DNA of 24,248 nt from NCBI GenBank assembly GCA_937903135.1, contig CALDAH010000032.1, positions 1 to 24,248 on the forward strand. The letters are read 5' to 3'. A program made the position numbers and the translations under genes. Under the pieces are notes generated by a model. That model worked only from the letters and a program-made list of their open reading frames with translations, searched no databases and was not told where the DNA came from. Source of the DNA: an uncultured Alphaproteobacteria bacterium. Its GTDB lineage: Bacteria > Pseudomonadota > Alphaproteobacteria > Rs-D84. This document shows positions 1-8,281 of this stretch, in pieces; position 1 is the first letter of the stretch, and every line of letters starts with the position of its first letter.

Positions 1-1
1 C

Positions 2-112
2 TGGACCAACAGCGCCACCGACAGTAATGCGGAAAACTGTATGTTTTTCCCCGAACAAGACAAAAAATTTACCGTTGAATTTCAACACTTATGGGGATTA
101 TATACTAAATAA
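2..112 (+). CDS. C-terminal end of an unidentified protein (5' end outside window)
   Basis: An open frame enters from the left edge and ends at the TAA of 110-112, giving 36 residues from WTNSATDSNAENC to FQHLWGLYTK. The codons look like real coding sequence and no other frame is open here. The fragment is polar with several aromatic residues, one Cys and no recognisable motif. It could be the end of a secreted or surface protein, but that is a guess. No terminator lies right behind the stop; the first one is at 247-299. The promoter-like sequence at 75-104 lies inside these last codons. Confidence 0.55.
   Translation, partial: WTNSATDSNAENCMFFPEQDKKFTVEFQHLWGLYTK
75..104 (+). promoter_or_regulatory. 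Putative sigma-70 promoter for the ileS leader
   Basis: TTGAAT at 75-80 and TATATA at 99-104 are separated by 18 bp, inside the end of the preceding gene. The predicted start is near 111, giving a leader of about 208 nt before ileS. The same -35 hexamer occurs before mreC, ychF and the SufD-like gene. This is a consensus match only. Confidence 0.35.
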
Positions 113-147
113 ACACCCGCCGCGCGTGCACGGAGAAGGGGATAAAT

Positions 148-243
148 ATGGCGTTTTATAAAAAACTATATTTATTGTTGAAATTTATCATAAACTGGTG
201 CAAAATAAGTACAAATGCAAAACCAAACTATAATTATTATTAA
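148..243 (+). CDS. Short ORF of 31 codons in the ileS leader (possible leader peptide)
   Basis: ATG at 148 follows a purine-rich, Shine-Dalgarno-like stretch (GGAGAAGGGG, 132-141) by six bases, and the frame ends in TAA at 241-243. The peptide starts MAFYKKLYLLLKFIINWC and ends in NYNYY. It has a short hydrophobic stretch and three Ile codons (residues 14, 15 and 20). The stop lies only three bases before the outer arm of the terminator hairpin at 247-299, so a ribosome ending translation there would cover that arm. This placement fits a translated leader in an attenuator. The region is AT-rich, and a chance ORF or small membrane peptide is also possible. Confidence 0.3.
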   Translation: MAFYKKLYLLLKFIINWCKISTNAKPNYNYY

Positions 244-246
244 ATA

Positions 247-299
247 AAACGGCACTGCGCTTTGGCGGTGACGCGGGCGCATAAAGTGCCCGTTTTTTT
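247..299 (+). terminator. Intrinsic terminator just upstream of ileS, with alternative pairings
   Basis: Positions 274-280 (CGGGCGC) pair with 286-292 (GTGCCCG, one G-U) around a 5-base loop, followed by seven T at 293-299. A longer alternative pairs 247-256 with 285-295 (one bulged C) and 257-260 with 277-280. The T run ends 19 bases before the ileS start codon, so transcription into ileS must read through it or start inside those 19 bases. It may end the upstream gene or act as an attenuator. Confidence 0.7.
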
Positions 300-318
300 G
301 TAAAAAAAAGGAAAAAAA

Positions 319-3300
319 ATGGCATACCCAAAAACCGATGCCCGTGCAGACTTCCCGGCCCTGGAACAGGAAGTATTGGCATTTTGGCGCGCAGACGATA
401 CATTTCATAAATCGTTAAATAAAACCCGGTCGGGCGCACCGTTTAGTTTTTACGACGGCCCACCGTTTGCAAATAACCTGCCGCACTGGGGACATCTGGG
501 GGTATCCGCCGTTAAGGATATGGTTGGCCGTTATCAGACCATGCGCGGACGTTATGTTATGCGTGAACTCGGCTGGGATTGTCATGGGCTGCCCGCCGAA
601 AGCTCGGTTGAAAAAAAGCAGGGACGGCCGGCAAAAGATATTGTCGCGAGTGATGGAATCTCTGCGTTCTGTGATATGTGTCGCACAGATGTGTTAACGT
701 ATTCAAACGAATGGCTGAAATTTATTGAACGGATCGGACGCTGGGTTGACGGCGGCGATACACTTGGCTATCGTACAATGGATACAAACTATATGGAATC
801 GGTTATCTGGGCATTAAAAGAACTGCATAACCGCGGACTGTTATACAAAGACTATCGCGTTAATCCATATGACTGGAAACTCGGGACGGTTCTGTCAAAC
901 TCAGAGGCGTCGTCCGAATACCAAGATGTCGTTGATGACGCCGTTACCGTATGGTTCGAGACAGAAAACGGCGATCGGGTTTTGGCATGGACCACCACAC
1001 CTTGGACACTGCCCGCGAATTCTGCACTGGCGGTAAACCCGGCGATGCGCTATCTGCGTATGCAAGATTCTGATGGGGCGATATATATTATCGCCGAAAG
1101 CCGCGTCGGTGCATATGAAAAACAGCTGGCAAACGCGACACAAATCGGTGTTATATCCGGCGCAGATTTAGTCGGGCAAAAATACAAACCGTTATTTAAC
1201 TACTACGCCGGCGAATCTGATTTGCTATACCAGATTATACCGGCCGATTATGTATCGGATTCGGACGGAACAGGTATCGTTCATATCGCCCCGGCATATG
1301 GCGAAGATGACTTCTGGGCGGCGAAAAACATAGATCCTAAATTCCCGGTAATATTAAACGTTGACGACTATGGCAACTTTACGCCCGAGGTAAGTGACTG
1401 GGCCGGGGAAAATATTTTTGACGCGAATCCAAAAATTATTGCGCACCTGCGTAATACCGGGCAGCTGGTAAAGAAAGAACAGTATCGTCATTCATACCCG
1501 TATGGCCCGCGCAGCAAAGAAAAGCTGATATACCGCGCAACTGATTCATGGTATATTGACGTTCCAAAAATTCGCGAACGGTTAATAGCGAATACTAAAA
1601 ACGGCACGCACTGGACATCTGCCGGTGATCGTTTCCTGTCATGGATAGAAGGCGCACGCCCGTGGGGTATATCACGCAACCGTTTCTGGGGGACACCACT
1701 GCCGATATGGGAACGCGACGGCGAATATAAAATATTCGGTTCAATCGCCGAGATAGAAGAATTTTTCGGTACAAAAATAAACGACCTGCACCGACCGACG
1801 CTGGACGCCCTAAGCCGTGATGGCTGGACGCGTATAACGGACGTTCTGGACTGCTGGGTGGAATCGGGGTCTATGCCGTTTGCATCCCTGCATTATCCGT
1901 TTGAAAACCAGGAACGGTTCGCCCAAACATTCCCCGCCGATTATATCATAGAAGGCCAGGATCAGACCCGCGGATGGTTCTATGCGTTGATGGTATTGGC
2001 AACCGCATTGTTTGATAAACCGGCGTTTAAAACTGTATCTGTAAACGGAATGGTTGTTGACGATAATAAAAAGAAGATGTCTAAATCACTGGGGAATTTC
2101 GTTAACCCATCCGAACAGATTGAAAAATACGGCGCGGATGCCGTTCGCCTGTTTATACTTGGGTCGAATTTCTTAAAGGCCGAACCCGTCGGGATTGATA
2201 TTGCCGGCCGGGTATTTACAGAACCGTTAAAGACCATTCTAACGCCGCTGTGGAATGCATATCATTTCTTTACACTGTATGCGAACGCAGGGAATGTCGT
2301 TGCACGCGATGGGGCGGTATCGGACAATCCGTTGGATAAATATATTATCGCTGAACTGTCTGAGCTGATCCGAAACACGGGCGCGGCACTGGACGAATAT
2401 AAAACCGATATCGCGGTAAAGGAATTTATACGCTTTCTGGATATCCTGAATAACTGGTATATACGCCGTTCCCGCGAAAGATTCTGGGACGAGGATCAAG
2501 ATGCGTTTAATACCCTATATACCGTTTTAACAGAATTCTGTAAAACACTTGCACCGTTTGCGCCGTTTATATCGGACTATATCTATAAAAATCTGACGGG
2601 GCGTGAAAGTGTTCATCTTGAATCTTTCCCGACGCCAGAAGGGACAGATGATAAAATCGTAAATGATATGCGCCGCGTTCAATCCGTTGTATCCGTCGGA
2701 AAACAGTTACGCGAACACTATAAACTGCGTAACCGCCTGCCGCTGTCGCGTATTACGATTGCCGGCACAGATATGTCCGAATACGCTGATATAATCCGGG
2801 ACGAATTAAATGTTAAATCCGTGGATTTCATCGCCGATATTACCAGTGTCGCCGATAGCTTTATATACCTGATTACGCCGAAAATTGGCGCACGTATCGG
2901 CGGGGCATTGCGTGATATAATCCCGGCCGTAAAGCAGGGCGCGTATGAAATCGCGAACGGGGAACTTATCGCCGCGGGACATACCGTTATGGCCGATGAA
3001 TTTGAAAACCGTTTAACCGTACGCGACGGAATAACCGGTGCGGCATTGCCCGATAATACCGCCGTCGTCGTTTTGGATACGGATCTGAATTCCGAACTTA
3101 TCGCCGAGGGTCTGGCAAACGACGCGCTGCGTTTTATCCAGGATACCCGTAAAACGGTTGGCCTGGATGTATCGGATCGCGTTGTAATGGAATACGCGGC
3201 TGCACCGGCACTGGCCGCCGCAATAGAAGCGCACCGCAACCGTATTATGCGTGATGCATTAATTACAGATATGCACACCGGTTCAGGTGAATATACAACA

Positions 3301-3345
3301 AATATTGAAGGATATGATTTATCCATCAATATTAAAAAGGCATAA
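319..3345 (+). CDS. ileS: Isoleucyl-tRNA synthetase, eukaryote-like (type 2)
   Basis: Class I synthetase of 1008 residues that charges tRNA-Ile in the cytoplasm. The HIGH motif is in the form PHWGH (55-59), after DGPPFANNL, and KMSKS is at 586-590. The CP1 editing domain shows TTTPWT (225-230) and GTGIVHIAPAYGEDD (317-331), whose acidic residues serve proofreading in the family. The PHWGH form, the overall length and the C-terminal block around AEGLANDALRFIQDTRKTVG place it with the eukaryote-like bacterial IleRS. Known members of that group are often insensitive to mupirocin; for this protein that is inference. The start is supported by a weak AAGGA 6-7 bases before the ATG. It stands alone behind a terminator-containing leader, and nth follows after 57 bp. 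Confidence 0.97.
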   Translation: MAYPKTDARADFPALEQEVLAFWRADDTFHKSLNKTRSGAPFSFYDGPPFANNLPHWGHLGVSAVKDMVGRYQTMRGRYVMRELGWDCHGLPAESSVEKKQGRPAKDIVASDGISAFCDMCRTDVLTYSNEWLKFIERIGRWVDGGDTLGYRTMDTNYMESVIWALKELHNRGLLYKDYRVNPYDWKLGTVLSNSEASSEYQDVVDDAVTVWFETENGDRVLAWTTTPWTLPANSALAVNPAMRYLRMQDSDGAIYIIAESRVGAYEKQLANATQIGVISGADLVGQKYKPLFNYYAGESDLLYQIIPADYVSDSDGTGIVHIAPAYGEDDFWAAKNIDPKFPVILNVDDYGNFTPEVSDWAGENIFDANPKIIAHLRNTGQLVKKEQYRHSYPYGPRSKEKLIYRATDSWYIDVPKIRERLIANTKNGTHWTSAGDRFLSWIEGARPWGISRNRFWGTPLPIWERDGEYKIFGSIAEIEEFFGTKINDLHRPTLDALSRDGWTRITDVLDCWVESGSMPFASLHYPFENQERFAQTFPADYIIEGQDQTRGWFYALMVLATALFDKPAFKTVSVNGMVVDDNKKKMSKSLGNFVNPSEQIEKYGADAVRLFILGSNFLKAEPVGIDIAGRVFTEPLKTILTPLWNAYHFFTLYANAGNVVARDGAVSDNPLDKYIIAELSELIRNTGAALDEYKTDIAVKEFIRFLDILNNWYIRRSRERFWDEDQDAFNTLYTVLTEFCKTLAPFAPFISDYIYKNLTGRESVHLESFPTPEGTDDKIVNDMRRVQSVVSVGKQLREHYKLRNRLPLSRITIAGTDMSEYADIIRDELNVKSVDFIADITSVADSFIYLITPKIGARIGGALRDIIPAVKQGAYEIANGELIAAGHTVMADEFENRLTVRDGITGAALPDNTAVVVLDTDLNSELIAEGLANDALRFIQDTRKTVGLDVSDRVVMEYAAAPALAAAIEAHRNRIMRDALITDMHTGSGEYTTNIEGYDLSINIKKA

Positions 3346-3353
3346 TAAAAAAA

Positions 3354-3380
3354 CTATGGCGCATACACACTGCGCCATAG
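3354..3380 (+). terminator. Perfect 10-bp hairpin after ileS
   Basis: CTATGGCGCA (3354-3363) and TGCGCCATAG (3371-3380) form a perfect 10-bp stem around a 7-base loop. On the plus strand the tail is AATTTATATA, without a real T run. The A-rich stretch before it would make a T run only for minus-strand transcription, but no minus-strand gene is here. It may be a weak ileS terminator or an RNA 3'-end stabiliser in an ileS-nth transcript. Confidence 0.4.
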
Positions 3381-3402
3381 AATTTATATAACACCAATAA
3401 AC

Positions 3403-4059
3403 ATGATGACACCAGAGCAATATTTTACCGCCGTTCCAAAAACGATTGATATGAACATTCGGTCCGAGTTATATTCGACGAACGAATTTAATTTCGCCGT
3501 CGCCGTAATATTATCCGCCCAGGCAACCGATAAAAAAGTAAACGAGGTAACGCCCGGTTTATTTAAAATCGCACCGACACCGGAAAAGATGTTAAAGCTT
3601 GGCATTGACGGCCTGAAAGAACATATTCGCGTAATATCGTTTTTTAATAACAAGGCGAAAAGCATTATCGCATTATCTGAAAAATTAGCAGGAACGCCTG
3701 CACCGGGCGACGATTATAAATTCCCCGACGAATATCACGATCGCGATGCATTGATGCGACTGCCCGGGATCGGTCAGAAAACAGCAAATGTTATAATGAA
3801 CGTACTCTGGGGTGCGCCAAACATCGGCGTTGATACGCATGTTTTTCGTAATGCCCACCGATATGGCTGGTGCGGGGCAGCTGAAAACACCCCGGAAAAG
3901 GTCGAGGCAAAATTATTAGAGATAATCCCTGAAAAATATCACGGGATTGTAAATCACGTAATGGTTCTGCACGGGCGATATACCTGCAAAGCGCTGCGTC
4001 CGCAATGTGCGAATTGTCCGGTTGCAAATATATGTCAGGCCCCGGATAGAACTGTATAA
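3403..4059 (+). CDS. nth: Endonuclease III (DNA glycosylase/AP lyase)
   Basis: A base-excision repair enzyme of 218 residues that removes oxidised pyrimidines and cleaves at abasic sites. The helix-hairpin-helix reads LPGIGQKTAN (120-129), with the catalytic Lys at 126, and VDTHV carries the catalytic Asp at 144. Four cysteines (195, 202, 205, 211) have the C-X6-C-X2-C-X5-C spacing of the 4Fe-4S cluster. Length is normal for the family. Two ATG codons start the frame (3403 and 3406) and neither has a clear Shine-Dalgarno. It may be cotranscribed with ileS and is closed by a strong terminator. Confidence 0.96.
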   Translation: MMTPEQYFTAVPKTIDMNIRSELYSTNEFNFAVAVILSAQATDKKVNEVTPGLFKIAPTPEKMLKLGIDGLKEHIRVISFFNNKAKSIIALSEKLAGTPAPGDDYKFPDEYHDRDALMRLPGIGQKTANVIMNVLWGAPNIGVDTHVFRNAHRYGWCGAAENTPEKVEAKLLEIIPEKYHGIVNHVMVLHGRYTCKALRPQCANCPVANICQAPDRTV

Positions 4060-4064
4060 AAAAC

Positions 4065-4087
4065 ACCGGCAAATGCCGGTATTTTTT
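4065..4087 (+). terminator. Intrinsic terminator of nth
   Basis: ACCGGC (4065-4070) and GCCGGT (4075-4080) enclose AAAT, followed by ATTTTTT. An A run before the stem means it could also act on the minus strand. Confidence 0.85.
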
Positions 4088-4167
4088 CATCTATTGCCCG
4101 ATAATGTATCCACATGCTAAAACCATCAGGTTGTAATTTCCGGACATGAAAAGATTTCATCGTTTAC

Positions 4168-4195
4168 AAAAAATCCCCCTGTGCCGGGGGATTTT
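4168..4195 (-). terminator. Intrinsic terminator of pheT
   Basis: AAATCCCCC (4171-4179) pairs with GGGGGATTT (4186-4194). Read on the minus strand it ends in a T run. It starts 8 bases after the pheT stop. The roughly 80 bp between this and the nth terminator show nothing else. Confidence 0.85.
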
Positions 4196-4202
4196 AATAT
4201 GG

Positions 4203-6506
4203 TTATTTATCGCGAATTTTTGCACCGCATTTTTCTTCTACGCGGCCAATAACCGCGTTTTGAATTGCCATTAAATCCGCATCTGACATATTTTCTGTTG
4301 GCTGAATTGTTATCGTAAACGCAACAGATTTTTTGCCATCGCCCATATCAAACGCGTCGAATACAATCGCATTGGTTATTTGCGAATCCGCCGCCACAGC
4401 CGTCGCGACAATTTTTTCCGCCGGGAAGTCTGTGTCCGTGATAAACGCAAAATCACGCGTAATCGGTTGAAATTCCGACAACACGACACGACGATGGGAA
4501 CGCCCGGATGGGAGATTTTCAATATTATTTACAATCGCGATTACAACATTTGTTTTTATCCGCAGCTTCTTTGCGACAACCGGGGACAGTTCACCGAATT
4601 CTGCAATTTTCTTTTTGCCCTGGTATATTGCGCCATATCTGAACGGATGCGCCCAGCGCGGCGGCATATCAGATGATACGGTAAAATTCTGGCCCGGGAT
4701 TAATGATATTAAATCCGCTTTTGCGTCGTATATATCATATGCCCGATTGCGATGCGTCCAATGCTTAGGTGACGTCGTGCCTGTGCGAACGATGCATGCC
4801 TCGGTATGCTGTTCGCCCGGCATATCACCGTCAAATACCGTGCCGATTTCAAACAGGCCCATATCCGGATATCCACGCTTTTCGTTATTTGCCACCGCCG
4901 CCAGCATATTGCCCAGCAGGCCATTGCGCAGGGTATCTAAATCAGATGTAATCGGATTTGCGATCTTTATATTCGGTTTATCCGATAGTAAAACCTCGGT
5001 CGCGGAATTTCCAAATCCAAATGATCTGTGTTCATTTAAACCACGTGCCGCCAATCGGTTTTTAAGATTAATATCGCGACAATCATGCGCACGTGCCGGG
5101 AAATGTTTATATTCTGTGTTTTTCCCAATCTTGTCATAGCCGTATATGCGAATTAATTCGGCCACGATCGTTTCCGGGATTAAAACATCCACACGTGCCG
5201 GGCGCGGCGTAACTGTCCAATCGTCCCCTGAACCTGCGACCGAAAAGCCCAGATTTTCCAATATACTGCGTTGTTCATCCGCCGGCATTGCGATACCTGT
5301 TTTAATACGGAACAATTCAGGGCTATACGCTATTTTAACATCGCATTTCGGTATATCACCGCCCGTTACAACACCAGAGATATCACCGCCACATGCCGCT
5401 GTAATTATCTGTGTGGCACGCGCCAGCGCAACACCTGATATCGTCGGATCAATACCACGTTCATAACGGTATGATGCATCCGTCGACAGCCCTAAACGCT
5501 TGGACGTTTTACGAACAGATACCGGATCAAAATATGCACTTTCAAGGATTATGTTTTTGGTTTTATCCGTTGTCATCCCACGCGCCCCGCCGATAACACC
5601 GGCCAGTGCCAAAATCCCGGCGCGGTCGGCAATAACGATATCTGTCGCACAGAGTTCATGGCTATTGCCGAATAGATCCGTAAACATCTCGCCGGGGGTG
5701 GCCATGCGAACGGTTATATCGCCATCTATCTCGTCCGCGTCAAAGCAGTGCATCGGCTGCCCGATGTCATAGCAGATATAGTTAGTCGCATCAATCGCCG
5801 CGTTTTTAGGCCCGATCCCAATCGCCGCCAGACGCGCGGCAATTTTTTTATCACTCGGGGCGATTGATATATTTTTAATCTCGGCAAACTGATAAACCGG
5901 GCATTTATCCGTCTGGATATCCACTCGCCGCGTTGATTCTATGGGCGATAGTATCTCGTCCGACCCGGCGATATATTCACCCGCACCGGCGGCCGATAGA
6001 TCACGCGCAATACCGCGTACGGCCAAATAATCCGGGCGATTTGGCGTAATACCCGCGTCAAATACCGTTTCGGCCGCAATAACGGGCGATCCGATTTTTG
6101 TATCTGCGGGCAATTCAATAATACCGCCATGGTCGTTATTTATTCCCAATTCACGTCCGCTGCACATCATACCATCGGATGTAACGCCACGGAGTTTACC
6201 GCGTGCAATCTCGTGCCCGGCGATAACACATCCCGGCGTCGCCAATGCGGATATCAGCCCCGCACGTGCATTCGGTGCACCGCATACAACCTGACGCAGA
6301 ACGCCCGTGCCGTCATCCACCTGTAATACATGCAGATGATCGCTGTTTTCATGCGCCACGCATTCTACGATACGCGCCGCAATTGGTGCGATCGGCATAT
6401 CCAGGCTTTCTATCTCTAGGCCGGTTCGGGTTAATATATCTGCGATTTCATCCGCGGTTTTATCTGTTTTTAAATAATCTTTTAGCCAATCAAATGTCCA
6501 TTTCAT
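4203..6506 (-). CDS. pheT: Phenylalanyl-tRNA synthetase beta subunit
   Basis: The beta chain (767 residues) of the alpha2-beta2 enzyme that charges tRNA-Phe. The N-terminus reads MKWTFDWLKDYL and is followed by the OB-fold tRNA-binding domain (about 40-150, with HENSDHLHVLQVDDG). B3/B4 editing sequence (QPMHCFDADEI) and a B5 region follow in the middle. The C-terminal anticodon-binding (FDX-ACB) domain starts around FQPITRDFAFI. Length is close to the usual near-800. The ATG lies 17 bp behind the pheS stop, with GGGGGA as ribosome site. It is the last gene of the operon. Confidence 0.97.
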   Translation of the reverse strand: MKWTFDWLKDYLKTDKTADEIADILTRTGLEIESLDMPIAPIAARIVECVAHENSDHLHVLQVDDGTGVLRQVVCGAPNARAGLISALATPGCVIAGHEIARGKLRGVTSDGMMCSGRELGINNDHGGIIELPADTKIGSPVIAAETVFDAGITPNRPDYLAVRGIARDLSAAGAGEYIAGSDEILSPIESTRRVDIQTDKCPVYQFAEIKNISIAPSDKKIAARLAAIGIGPKNAAIDATNYICYDIGQPMHCFDADEIDGDITVRMATPGEMFTDLFGNSHELCATDIVIADRAGILALAGVIGGARGMTTDKTKNIILESAYFDPVSVRKTSKRLGLSTDASYRYERGIDPTISGVALARATQIITAACGGDISGVVTGGDIPKCDVKIAYSPELFRIKTGIAMPADEQRSILENLGFSVAGSGDDWTVTPRPARVDVLIPETIVAELIRIYGYDKIGKNTEYKHFPARAHDCRDINLKNRLAARGLNEHRSFGFGNSATEVLLSDKPNIKIANPITSDLDTLRNGLLGNMLAAVANNEKRGYPDMGLFEIGTVFDGDMPGEQHTEACIVRTGTTSPKHWTHRNRAYDIYDAKADLISLIPGQNFTVSSDMPPRWAHPFRYGAIYQGKKKIAEFGELSPVVAKKLRIKTNVVIAIVNNIENLPSGRSHRRVVLSEFQPITRDFAFITDTDFPAEKIVATAVAADSQITNAIVFDAFDMGDGKKSVAFTITIQPTENMSDADLMAIQNAVIGRVEEKCGAKIRDK

Positions 6507-6523
6507 TTTTTAATCCCCCGATT

Positions 6524-7471
6524 TTAAAAACCTGCATTTTTTAACCAGCGCACATCGCCGTTATAAAACTCGCGAATGTCATCTAGGCCGTATTTAAGCA
6601 TCGCAAGTCTATCCCAGCCAAATCCGAATGCAAACCCTTGGTATTGATCGGGGTTAATGCCGCAGTTACGCAAAACATTCGGGTGAACCATACCGGCCCC
6701 CATTACCTCAAGCCATTTTCCCCCGTGCCATTTCATATCAATTTCAATACTCGGGTCGGTAAACGGGAAATACGACGGGCGAATACGCAGTTCAACATCA
6801 TCCATTTCAAAGAAACGCGATAAAAACATACGAACGTCCGCGATAAGATCGGACATTGTCACACCCTTGTCGACATAGAGTCCTTCTATTTGACCGAACA
6901 TTGGGGAATGCGTTGCGTCCATTTCTTTGCGGTATGTTGATCCGATACCGAACATTTTAATCGGCACGCCGTCTGATTCCATTGCACGAATCTGTATCGC
7001 GGATGTCTGGGTACGTAATACGTTACCGTTTTCTAAAAAGAACGTGTCCTGCATATCGCGCGCCGGGTGATGGGCCGGGGTATTTAGCGCGGTAAAGTTA
7101 TGCCAGTCATCCTCTAGCTCGGGCCCGGTCCAGCGGGTATAGCCGAATGATTCCAGTATTGCGGATATTTCCGATAAGCTTTGTGTTAAGGGATGCAGTG
7201 TACCACGGTTTTCCGGGACAGGGTTTAATGATACATCCAGTTTCTGTTTCGCGAGATTATCCATTAATATCGCGTTTTCAATTTCAGCCTGGCGTGTTTT
7301 AAATAATTCACGCAGTAATACATTTTCTGCGTTTAATGCAGCACGTGCATCGTTATCTAAATTTTTCATATCACGCAGACGCGCCGTCATTGTACCGTTT
7401 TTACCAAATACAGATGTATACAGCGACTGCAGTTCTTCGAGTGTTTTAATATTCTTTATTTGATCGTCCAT
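6524..7471 (-). CDS. pheS: Phenylalanyl-tRNA synthetase alpha subunit
   Basis: The catalytic alpha chain (315 residues, slightly short) of PheRS, a class II synthetase. Residues 1-80 form the charged helical arm that contacts tRNA. Motif 1 is near HPLTQSLSEI (93-102), motif 2 runs through GSTYRKEMDATHSPMFGQ (177-194), and motif 3 is GFGWDRLAML (283-292). The segment RPSYFPFTDPSIEID (231-245) belongs to the Phe pocket. The start has an AAGGA eight bases upstream. A strong terminator lies between rplT and this gene with only about 25 bases after it, so pheST is probably expressed by partial read-through. Confidence 0.97.
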   Translation of the reverse strand: MDDQIKNIKTLEELQSLYTSVFGKNGTMTARLRDMKNLDNDARAALNAENVLLRELFKTRQAEIENAILMDNLAKQKLDVSLNPVPENRGTLHPLTQSLSEISAILESFGYTRWTGPELEDDWHNFTALNTPAHHPARDMQDTFFLENGNVLRTQTSAIQIRAMESDGVPIKMFGIGSTYRKEMDATHSPMFGQIEGLYVDKGVTMSDLIADVRMFLSRFFEMDDVELRIRPSYFPFTDPSIEIDMKWHGGKWLEVMGAGMVHPNVLRNCGINPDQYQGFAFGFGWDRLAMLKYGLDDIREFYNGDVRWLKNAGF

Positions 7472-7495
7472 ATCGTTATCCTTAAAAACAAAACT

Positions 7496-7521
7496 AAAAA
7501 GCCGTCGGCTTGACGGCTTTT
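7496..7521 (-). terminator. Terminator or attenuator between rplT and pheS
   Basis: AAAAGCCGTC (7497-7506) and GACGGCTTTT (7512-7521) form a perfect 10-bp stem around GGCTT; on the minus strand it ends in TTTTT. It starts about 32 bases after the rplT stop and ends about 25 bases before the pheS ATG. No room for a full promoter remains after it and no Phe-rich leader ORF is visible. Confidence 0.8.
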
Positions 7522-7553
7522 ATTATGACAAAACAAAACCTTACCGCCAAGGG

Positions 7554-7922
7554 TTATTTAGATTCCCCGCCGATAAATCGTTTTGCTGTATCAACTAGTT
7601 TAACAAAGTTTTCATCACCAGCATATGCCATTTCCGCCAAAACCTTGCGATCAAGGGCGACGCCAGCCTTTTTCAGGCCGTTCATAAACTGGCTGTATGT
7701 TAGACCATTGCTGCGAACTGCGGCATTAATACGAACAATCCACAGACCACGAAATTCACGTTTTTTAACGCGACGATCGCGATATGCATACTGACCCGCT
7801 TTTTCAGTTTTTTCACGAGCAGCACGATATGTGGAATGATGACGTCCCAAATAACCTTTGGCACGCGCTAATATCTTATTATGTTTTTGTTTTACGGTTG
7901 TTCCGCGTTTTACTCTTGCCAT
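7554..7922 (-). CDS. rplT: 50S ribosomal protein L20
   Basis: Full-length L20 (122 residues), which binds 23S rRNA early in 50S assembly. It begins MARVKRGTTVKQKHNKILARAKG and carries the family segments RRVKKREFRGLWIVRINA and SYSQFMNGLK-like YSQFMNGLKKAG. The Arg/Lys-rich N-terminal extension is intact. The ribosome site is AAGGGGGT, and the gap to rpmI is 16 bp, so the two are cotranscribed. Confidence 0.98.
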   Translation of the reverse strand: MARVKRGTTVKQKHNKILARAKGYLGRHHSTYRAAREKTEKAGQYAYRDRRVKKREFRGLWIVRINAAVRSNGLTYSQFMNGLKKAGVALDRKVLAEMAYAGDENFVKLVDTAKRFIGGESK

Positions 7923-7938
7923 GAATCTACCCCCTTGA

Positions 7939-8142
7939 TTATTTCAGACCATATGGGGCCAAGATTTTTGCCTGACCAACCATGTTTTCATTTAAATACT
8001 GTGGTTTTGACCCGGCGTTATTTGCACGCGCAGATTTTTTACGCAACAGCTTCTTGTGGGCGTTTCGGGCAACACGGATCTTCCCGGTCGCAGTCATAGA
8101 CGCACGTTTCTTTAAGTACGACTTCGTTTTCAATTTTGGCAT
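7939..8142 (-). CDS. rpmI: 50S ribosomal protein L35
   Basis: A small basic protein of 67 residues beginning MPKLKTKSYLKKRASMTATGKI, with the L35 core RARNAHKKLL-like RVARNAHKKLLRKKSA. The start has AAGGA nine bases upstream. It is the first gene of the transcript; infC, which often precedes rpmI in bacteria, is not here. The 60-nt leader contains a 6-bp hairpin, TGGCAA/TTGCCA (8179-8194). Confidence 0.97.
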   Translation of the reverse strand: MPKLKTKSYLKKRASMTATGKIRVARNAHKKLLRKKSARANNAGSKPQYLNENMVGQAKILAPYGLK

Positions 8143-8208
8143 TTTCTATCCTTTTTACTAGATAACATTTCGGCCTGATGGCAATGCCTTGCCACTTTAA
8201 CCGGTCTG

Positions 8209-8237
8209 TATTTTGGCATAATTAAATGAAAAATCAA
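8209..8237 (-). promoter_or_regulatory. Putative promoter of rpmI-rplT
   Basis: On the minus strand, TTGATT (8237-8232) and AAAATA (8214-8209) are 17 bp apart. The predicted start is near 8202, about 60 nt before the rpmI ATG. The -10 is poor, so this is tentative. Confidence 0.35.
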
Positions 8238-8244
8238 GTTTTTA

Positions 8245-8273
8245 TTGAATGTTGATTATTTAACGGCTAAACT
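8245..8273 (+). promoter_or_regulatory. Putative promoter of the mreC cluster
   Basis: TTGAAT (8245-8250) and TAAACT (8268-8273) have a 17-bp spacer. The predicted start near 8280 lies two bases before the mreC ATG, so the mRNA would be essentially leaderless; no Shine-Dalgarno is present. The promoter is back to back with that of rpmI. Confidence 0.5.
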
Positions 8274-8281
8274 ATGCCACG

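Noticed and set aside
2718..3329. Minus-strand ORF of 203 codons inside ileS
   Set aside because: Low-complexity Ser/Ile/Arg-rich translation opposite a fully conserved ileS; a shadow frame.
4615..5139. Plus-strand ORF of 174 codons opposite pheT
   Set aside because: Lies wholly within conserved pheT and shows no domain or ribosome site.
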